11,046 nt of DNA. Source: Candidatus Opitulatrix cubana (lineage in GTDB: Bacteria > Actinomycetota > Actinomycetes > Actinomycetales > Bifidobacteriaceae). Positions within the stretch are counted from its first letter, which is position 1; every line of letters begins with the position of its first letter. The translations under genes and the position numbers were made by a program. This document shows positions 6,080 through 11,046 of this stretch, one piece after another. The notes beneath the pieces were generated by a model, which was not told where the DNA came from, did not search any database, and saw only the letters and a program-made list of their open reading frames with translations. The DNA is taken from assembly GCA_031283665.1 (NCBI GenBank), contig JAITBJ010000045.1:1-11046 (forward strand). The letters are read 5' to 3'.

Positions 6080-7801
6080 ATGAATATAATTATAGACTCT
6101 GTTAGTTTTGAGGTTGAAGAATCTGACAGTAAATTATCGCTTTTAGAGTTTGCATTTAAAAATGATATTAGCATTTTAGCGCTTTGCTATTTGCCATGCG
6201 GAGTCAACCGTGGCAAATGCGGGCTTTGCAGAGTGGAAGTGACTGACAAAACTGGAAAAATGAGGGCAAAGCCCGCATGTATGGTAAATCTTGAAGACGG
6301 TTTATCAGTAGTCACAAAATCTGAATCTTTAGACCAAATGCAAAAAGCAGCTGTGGAAAAACTTTTAGATACTCATGATTTTTCGTGTGGAAAATGCACA
6401 CGCAAAATTAACTGCGAGTTTTTGAAAGCAGTTCAGAAAACTCGTGCAAAAGCAAAGACTCCTTATCAAAGAGATGAGAGCAAAGTTTATCACGGAAAAA
6501 CTCTTACAATAGATTCTAATAAATGCATATTATGCTCTCGGTGCGCGGCTACATGCTCTGCAAAAACTCGCACCAACTCTATAGCCTTGAAAAAAGAGGA
6601 CTTTGGAAGAGCTGCAAGGCCGTCAGGAGACACCGACTTTGATGAAAGCAATTGCTTGCTCTGTGGTCAATGTATAGCATCATGCCCTGTGGCAGCATTA
6701 GATGCTGTTAGCCATATTGACAGAGTAGAATTGGCTCTAAAAGATGAAAAAACTAAAACGGTGGTGGCTATAGCTCCGGCAGTGAGAACTGCTTTAGGAG
6801 AGCTTTTTAGATTGCCGCTTGGCACAGATGTGACTGGAAAAATATATACATCTTTGAGAGAATTAGGATTTGATAATGTGTTTGATTTAAACTTTGCAGC
6901 AGATGTCACAATTATGGAAGAATCTGCAGAACTTATTTCACGCATTGAAAATGGCGGACCGTTTCCTATGTTTACAAGCTGCTGCCCTGGATGGATTAGG
7001 CAAGTAGAAAACTTTTTTCCAGAATATAAAAATAATATATCAACAGTGAAATCTCCGCAGCAGATTTTCGGTGCAGCAGTGAAAAGCTATTTTGCAGAAA
7101 AAAATAATTTGAAAGCAGAAAATGTGTTTGTTGCAACAATTGTGCCGTGCACTGCTAAAAAAGCTGAAGCTGATAGAAGCACTATGCAAAATGATGGCGT
7201 GAAAAATGTAGATGCTGTTTTGACCACTCGTGAATTAGCACAAATGCTAGAGTCTGCAAAAATAAGATTGCCTAAATTAGAAGATTCCCAAGCTGATAAA
7301 CTTATGGGAGAATATTCAGGAGCAGGAACTCTTTTTGGAGTTTCAGGCGGCGTGGTGGAAGCTGCAATTAGAACAGCAAAAGATACTTTGACAGGCGAGG
7401 AGCAGCCTGTGGTAGATTATTGCGAAATAAGAGGTTTTAAAGGTATAAAAGAATCTGAGGTAAGAATTGGTGACACAGTTTTGAAAGTGGCTGCAATTGA
7501 CGGTGCTGCAAATTTGGATGATTTTGTGAAATCGGGAGAGGTGAATAATTATCATTTTGTAGAAGTTATGGCGTGCGAGGCAGGCTGCATTGGCGGCGGC
7601 GGGCAGCCTCATATATCTGCAAAGGATCAGCTTGATGGAAGCTGGAAAGCAAAAAGAGCCAGCGTGCTTTATTCACAGGATGAAAATGCTAAAATTAGAA
7701 AAAGTCATGAAAATGAGGAAGTTAAAGCATTTTATTCTGAGTATTTTGAAAAGCCGCTTTCAGAAAAATCTCATAAATATCTACATCATAAATATGAATA
7801 G
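6080..7801 (+). CDS. hydA: Monomeric [FeFe]-hydrogenase (CpI-like, group A)
   Basis: This 573-residue enzyme catalyses 2H+ + 2e- <-> H2, usually disposing of ferredoxin electrons in fermentation. It matches Clostridium CpI in length and layout. Domain order: plant-type [2Fe-2S] site (C36, C47, C50, C67); the His-Cys3 [4Fe-4S] site (H99, C103, C106, C112); two [4Fe-4S] sites (C149, C152, C155, C159 and C192, C195, C198, C202); then the H-cluster domain with L1 TSCCPGW (C301, C302), L2 VPCTAKKAE (C357) and L3 EVMACEAGCIGGGGQP (C499, C503). The proton path residues of CpI appear kept: C301, E281, E284, S321 and R288. The small-subunit-like C-terminal tail ends KYLHHKYE. No signal peptide is present, so it is cytoplasmic. 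No HydE, HydF or HydG maturase and no NADH-linked partner subunit lies nearby. L2 has Val where CpI has Met, and L3 has EAGC where HGGC is usual. Confidence 0.95.
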   Translation: MNIIIDSVSFEVEESDSKLSLLEFAFKNDISILALCYLPCGVNRGKCGLCRVEVTDKTGKMRAKPACMVNLEDGLSVVTKSESLDQMQKAAVEKLLDTHDFSCGKCTRKINCEFLKAVQKTRAKAKTPYQRDESKVYHGKTLTIDSNKCILCSRCAATCSAKTRTNSIALKKEDFGRAARPSGDTDFDESNCLLCGQCIASCPVAALDAVSHIDRVELALKDEKTKTVVAIAPAVRTALGELFRLPLGTDVTGKIYTSLRELGFDNVFDLNFAADVTIMEESAELISRIENGGPFPMFTSCCPGWIRQVENFFPEYKNNISTVKSPQQIFGAAVKSYFAEKNNLKAENVFVATIVPCTAKKAEADRSTMQNDGVKNVDAVLTTRELAQMLESAKIRLPKLEDSQADKLMGEYSGAGTLFGVSGGVVEAAIRTAKDTLTGEEQPVVDYCEIRGFKGIKESEVRIGDTVLKVAAIDGAANLDDFVKSGEVNNYHFVEVMACEAGCIGGGGQPHISAKDQLDGSWKAKRASVLYSQDENAKIRKSHENEEVKAFYSEYFEKPLSEKSHKYLHHKYE

Positions 7802-7851
7802 TTCTCTTCACAAATAATTTACTACTCAATACATTTTTTCTAGTTTAGATT

Positions 7852-7860
7852 TGTTAGTAT
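7852..7860 (+). promoter_or_regulatory. Extended -10 promoter for leaderless DUF3048 gene
   Basis: TGT (7852-7854) plus TAGTAT (7855-7860) is followed by 6 nt and the ATG at 7867. A perfect TATAAT overlaps at 7860-7865, but it ends 1 nt before the ATG and would start transcription inside the gene. Spacing and the TGn element favour TAGTAT. There is no Shine-Dalgarno site. The 65-nt gap after hydA is AT-rich and holds no terminator hairpin that I can see. Confidence 0.5.
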
Positions 7861-7866
7861 ATAATT

Positions 7867-8880
7867 ATGAAGAAATTATATAGTATATTAGCAACAGCAT
7901 TTGTTATAGTTTTAGGTATTAGTTTATCATCGTGCTCTAATCCATCTGATAAAAACGGCGCACCTGATGTTCCAAAGTTTTGGCCTCTTACGCACGTTTT
8001 GGCTAATGATGTAGTTAACCGCCCTGCAGTGTCTGTGAAAATTGAAAATGATCCTGATGCTCGTCCGCAAACAGGTCTTCAAGATGCTGATATTGTTTGG
8101 GAGACTATGATAGAGGGTGGAGTAACAAGATTTATAGCTGTGTTCAATTCTAAAATGCCAGAAAATGTGGGCCCTGTGAGGTCGCTTAGAATTGCAGATG
8201 GACCAATTGTAGGACCTATGAAAGGGCTTATTGTGTTTTCTGGTTCTAATGGTCAGCGCTTTCAGCAAGTTGCAAGAGATGCAGGCTCTCAAACTATAGA
8301 AGAGGACGCTGGTGCAAATGGCTTTTTCAGAAACGGACTTAATGCGCCGCATAATGATTATTATACTTTAAAGGATGCTTTGGATCAGGCTGATAAAGAT
8401 CATAAAGCGCCACCTGAATCACAGTTTGCGTTTGCTCAAGAGGGGCAGCTTTCCACAGTAGAAGAATTAGGCATTCCTGCTACACAGATGACAGACACTA
8501 TGAGCGGTATGTTTGTTACAGGGTGGGATTATGATGCTGCGGATAAGGTTTATAAAAGAACGCAAGAGGGTGCTCCTTTTATAGATAAACTAACTAATAA
8601 GCAAATTACAGCAGTTAATGTAGTAGCACTTAAAATGGACACATCAGGAACTCCAGAAATAGATCCTGCAGGGCATCCTGAAATGCAAATGCATCCTGTG
8701 GGCAAAGGCACTGGAAAAGTGATGGTTGGTGGCAAAGTGCTTGATATTAAATGGGAGAAGAAAGACGATAAATCGCTTTTGAAATTGACTACTCTTGATG
8801 ATAAAGAGATAATGTTAGCACCTGGAAATACATGGGTGGTGTTAGTTCCAAATGACGGTGGAGATATTACATATAAATGA
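7867..8880 (+). CDS. DUF3048 (YerB-like) lipoprotein
   Basis: This 337-residue protein has a lipoprotein signal: basic MKK, a hydrophobic stretch (about 5-19), then lipobox LSSC with the lipid-attached C23. It should be anchored outside the membrane. Residues about 52-170 match the DUF3048 N-terminal domain: NRPAVSVKIENDPDARPQTG, LQDADIVWETMIEGGVTRFIAVF and VGPVRSLRIAD. Residues about 225-330 fit the C-terminal DUF3048 domain, including GTGKVMVGGKVLDIKWEKK and PGNTWVVLVP. The family is known from Bacillus YerB and many Gram-positives; its biochemical role is not established, so none is assigned. It ends 1 nt before valS and probably shares its transcript. Its ATG has an extended -10 but no Shine-Dalgarno site. 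Confidence 0.88.
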   Translation: MKKLYSILATAFVIVLGISLSSCSNPSDKNGAPDVPKFWPLTHVLANDVVNRPAVSVKIENDPDARPQTGLQDADIVWETMIEGGVTRFIAVFNSKMPENVGPVRSLRIADGPIVGPMKGLIVFSGSNGQRFQQVARDAGSQTIEEDAGANGFFRNGLNAPHNDYYTLKDALDQADKDHKAPPESQFAFAQEGQLSTVEELGIPATQMTDTMSGMFVTGWDYDAADKVYKRTQEGAPFIDKLTNKQITAVNVVALKMDTSGTPEIDPAGHPEMQMHPVGKGTGKVMVGGKVLDIKWEKKDDKSLLKLTTLDDKEIMLAPGNTWVVLVPNDGGDITYK

Positions 8881-8881
8881 T

Positions 8882-11046
8882 ATGAGACCAATTCCCGAAA
8901 AAGCCACTGTTGACAATATAGAACAGTACTGGATTGATGCGTGGGAAGAGGCAGGCGTATACAATTTTGAAAATAATAAATCGCGTGCTGAAACATTTTC
9001 TATTGACACTCCTCCGCCTACTGTTTCAGGGTCGCTACATATAGGGCATATTTTTTCATATACTCATACAGATCTGATTGCAAGATATAAAAGAATGCAA
9101 GGATTTGATGTTTTCTACCCTCTAGGTTTTGATGATAATGGACTTCCTACAGAGCGCAGAGTGCAAAACTTTTATGGTGTGAAATGTGACCCATCACTTC
9201 CTTATCAAGAGAATTATAAACCAAAATATGAGGGAAATGCTGAAAAATTAAAAGATGCTGATTTTGAAAAGATTAGCAGACAAAATTTTATAGAACTTTG
9301 CAACCGCCTTTCAAGTGAGGATGAAAAGCAGTTTAAAGAGCTTTGGCGGTTTTTAGGTCTTTCAGTGGACTGGAAATATACTTATCAAACAATTGACGAT
9401 AGGTCTAGAGCAATTGCACAGTCTTATTTTTTAGATAATCTTGAAAGAGGAGAGGCCTATTTAGGAGAAGCTCCAGGACTTTGGGATATTACATTTCAAA
9501 CAGCTGTGGCTCAGGCAGAGCTTGAAGCACGATCTTATCCGGGGCATTATTATTCTATACCGTTTTTTGTGAGCAGCAACGAAAATAATGATATTGAAAA
9601 AGAATATATAACTATAGAGACCACTCGTCCAGAGCTTTTAGTATCGTGTGCTGCTGTGATAGCACATCCAGATGATGAGCGATATAAGCATCTTTTCGGA
9701 AAAACGCTTTTTACACCTTTATTCAATGTGGAAGTGCCTGTTTTTGCTCATCCGCTTGCAGAAATAGATAAAGGATCAGGTGCTGTAATGTGCTGCACAT
9801 ATGGCGATTTAACAGATGTGATATGGGCAAGAGAGTTAGAATTAGAAAGCAGATCTGTAATGGGGTATGATGGCAGACTCAACACGGAAAATGCAAATTG
9901 GATAGAGTCAAAAAGTGGCGCAGAACTTGCAAAAAGTTTGAGCGGAAAGACTGCTTTTTCTGCACGAGAAATTATGTCAGAGGCTTTTAGCACAGCGGGG
10001 CTGCTTTTGCGCCCTCCTCAAGCAACTGAAAGGATGGCAAACTTTTATGAAAAAGGTGTGAAGCCGCTAGAGATTGTTACATCAAGACAATGGTATATCA
10101 AAAATGGCGGCACAGATGATACTTTGAAAAATAAACTTCTTGAAATGGGAAACCAGCTTGATTTTATTCCATCGCATATGGGAGTGAGATATCAAAACTG
10201 GGTAGAGGGATTGAAAGGGGATTGGCTTATTTCAAGACAACGCTTTTTTGGCGTTCCTTTTCCTGTATGGTATAAAATAGATGAAAATGGCGAGACAGAT
10301 TATTCTCAAATCATAACGCCAAAAAAGCTAGATTATGATTTACCAATTGACCCAGAACTTGTTGCCCCATCTGGATTTACAGAAGATCAGCGTGGAAAAG
10401 CAGGAGGGTTTATAGCAGAGAAAGATATTATGGACACATGGGCAACAAGTTCTCTAACGCCTGTAATACCAAATAGCGTGAAAACAAATAGCGGTGAATT
10501 AGATAAAGAACTCTTTGAAAAAACATATCCCATGGATTTAAGACCTCAAGGGCAAGATATTATTAGGACATGGCTTTTTTCAACCGTGGTCCGCAGCTTT
10601 TTGCAGAATAATGTTTTACCTTGGAAAAAAGCTGCTATCTCTGGATTTATTTTAGACCCTGATAGAAAGAAAATGTCGAAATCAAAAGGCAATGTAGTAA
10701 CGCCTTATGACCTTTTAGTGAAATACTCATCAGATGGTGTTAGATATTGGGCAGCAAGTAGCAAACTCGGAATAGATGCTATGTTTGATGAGGATGAAAT
10801 GAAAGTAGGCAGAAAGCTGGCAACAAAAGTGCTAAATGCCAGCAAATTTGTTTTGAATATAATCGGGAATAAAGAGTGCTCATTAGAAGATATCATGCAG
10901 CCTATAGACAAATCTCTAGTAGCAGAACTCAATTCCACTATTGCAGGTGCTACAGATGCTTTTGAAAATTATGATCATGCAAAAGCATTAGAAATTATTG
11001 AGAGCTTCTTTTGGAGCTTTTGCGATAATTTTATTGAACTGGTCAA
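8882..11046 (+). CDS. valS: Valyl-tRNA synthetase, archaeal-like type 2 (partial, 721 residues seen)
   Basis: The frame is open from the ATG at 8882 to the window end; the C-terminal part is missing. It charges tRNA-Val with valine. Class I marks are present: PPPTVSGSLHIGH with HIGH at residues 53-56, and KMSKS at 597-601 within DRKKMSKSKGNVVTP. Between them lies the CP1 editing domain, with TTRPELL from 247 and GSGAVMCCTYGDLTD (298-312). The CTYGDLTD block replaces the THAHD-like block of common bacterial ValRS and matches the archaeal/rickettsial 'type 2' subfamily. DDNGLPTERRVQNFYGVKCDP (from about 86) also fits that group as found in some actinobacteria. The anticodon-binding domain is just starting at the edge. 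There is no Shine-Dalgarno site, and the gene begins 1 nt after the lipoprotein stop, so translation probably follows by re-initiation. Confidence 0.93.
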   Translation, partial: MRPIPEKATVDNIEQYWIDAWEEAGVYNFENNKSRAETFSIDTPPPTVSGSLHIGHIFSYTHTDLIARYKRMQGFDVFYPLGFDDNGLPTERRVQNFYGVKCDPSLPYQENYKPKYEGNAEKLKDADFEKISRQNFIELCNRLSSEDEKQFKELWRFLGLSVDWKYTYQTIDDRSRAIAQSYFLDNLERGEAYLGEAPGLWDITFQTAVAQAELEARSYPGHYYSIPFFVSSNENNDIEKEYITIETTRPELLVSCAAVIAHPDDERYKHLFGKTLFTPLFNVEVPVFAHPLAEIDKGSGAVMCCTYGDLTDVIWARELELESRSVMGYDGRLNTENANWIESKSGAELAKSLSGKTAFSAREIMSEAFSTAGLLLRPPQATERMANFYEKGVKPLEIVTSRQWYIKNGGTDDTLKNKLLEMGNQLDFIPSHMGVRYQNWVEGLKGDWLISRQRFFGVPFPVWYKIDENGETDYSQIITPKKLDYDLPIDPELVAPSGFTEDQRGKAGGFIAEKDIMDTWATSSLTPVIPNSVKTNSGELDKELFEKTYPMDLRPQGQDIIRTWLFSTVVRSFLQNNVLPWKKAAISGFILDPDRKKMSKSKGNVVTPYDLLVKYSSDGVRYWAASSKLGIDAMFDEDEMKVGRKLATKVLNASKFVLNIIGNKECSLEDIMQPIDKSLVAELNSTIAGATDAFENYDHAKALEIIESFFWSFCDNFIELV

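Noticed and set aside
7590..7817. Small plus-strand frame (75 codons) overlapping the hydA 3' end
   Set aside because: It lies almost entirely within hydA in another frame, has no Shine-Dalgarno site, and its translation shows no domain.
1..11046. A new defence, toxin, phage, CRISPR or mobile-element system
   Set aside because: I looked for repeats, recombinases, clustered unknown genes and RNA genes. Every gene belongs to a known family, and apart from DUF3048 each has an established or likely role. Nothing supports such a system.

Overview
This is an AT-rich (about mid-30s % GC by eye), densely coding stretch of a bacterial chromosome. Several proteins look actinobacterial, and some look Bifidobacteriales-like. 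SSB has the actinobacterial GNLTADP and EIGPSL signatures, S18 is a cysteine-free form with an NPLK N-terminus, and there is a ThrE-type amino-acid exporter. Valyl-tRNA synthetase is of the archaeal-like 'type 2' kind. A Clostridium-CpI-like [FeFe]-hydrogenase points to an anaerobic fermenter. Low GC combined with actinobacterial proteins and compact junctions would suit a host-associated or reduced lineage, for example a deep bifidobacterial symbiont such as 'Candidatus Ancillula'. That placement is inference, not shown by the sequence.

Layout. (1) Positions 1-85, minus strand: start of cytidylate kinase (cmk), divergent from the rest. (2) Positions 86-245: divergent promoter region with a T-rich tract, the rpsF promoter and a leader hairpin with a 3' CCG bulge matching the S6:S18 autoregulatory site. 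(3) Positions 246-3299: rpsF-ssb-rpsR-rplI-dnaB, a translation/replication operon with overlapping or near-touching genes. (4) Positions 3349-6061: thrE followed by a CNNM/CorC-family membrane protein. (5) Positions 6080-7801: hydA, a monomeric [FeFe]-hydrogenase. (6) Positions 7867-8880: a DUF3048 (YerB-like) lipoprotein, then valS from 8882, cut by the window end.

The unexpected regulatory signal is a repeated promoter layout. Four genes (cmk, thrE, hydA and the DUF3048 gene) each have an extended -10 element, TGn followed by a TAnnnT hexamer, ending exactly 6 nt before the ATG, with no Shine-Dalgarno sequence. This predicts leaderless transcripts. The rpsF unit instead has a leader and Shine-Dalgarno sites. 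These promoters divide the plus strand into four transcription units. No factor-independent terminator is visible at any junction.

The gene content is mostly housekeeping. I found no mobile element, CRISPR array, tRNA/rRNA gene or clearly new multi-gene system. The points most worth following are the leaderless-promoter pattern, the S6:S18 leader, the hydrogenase with no maturation or partner genes beside it, and its residue changes near the active site.
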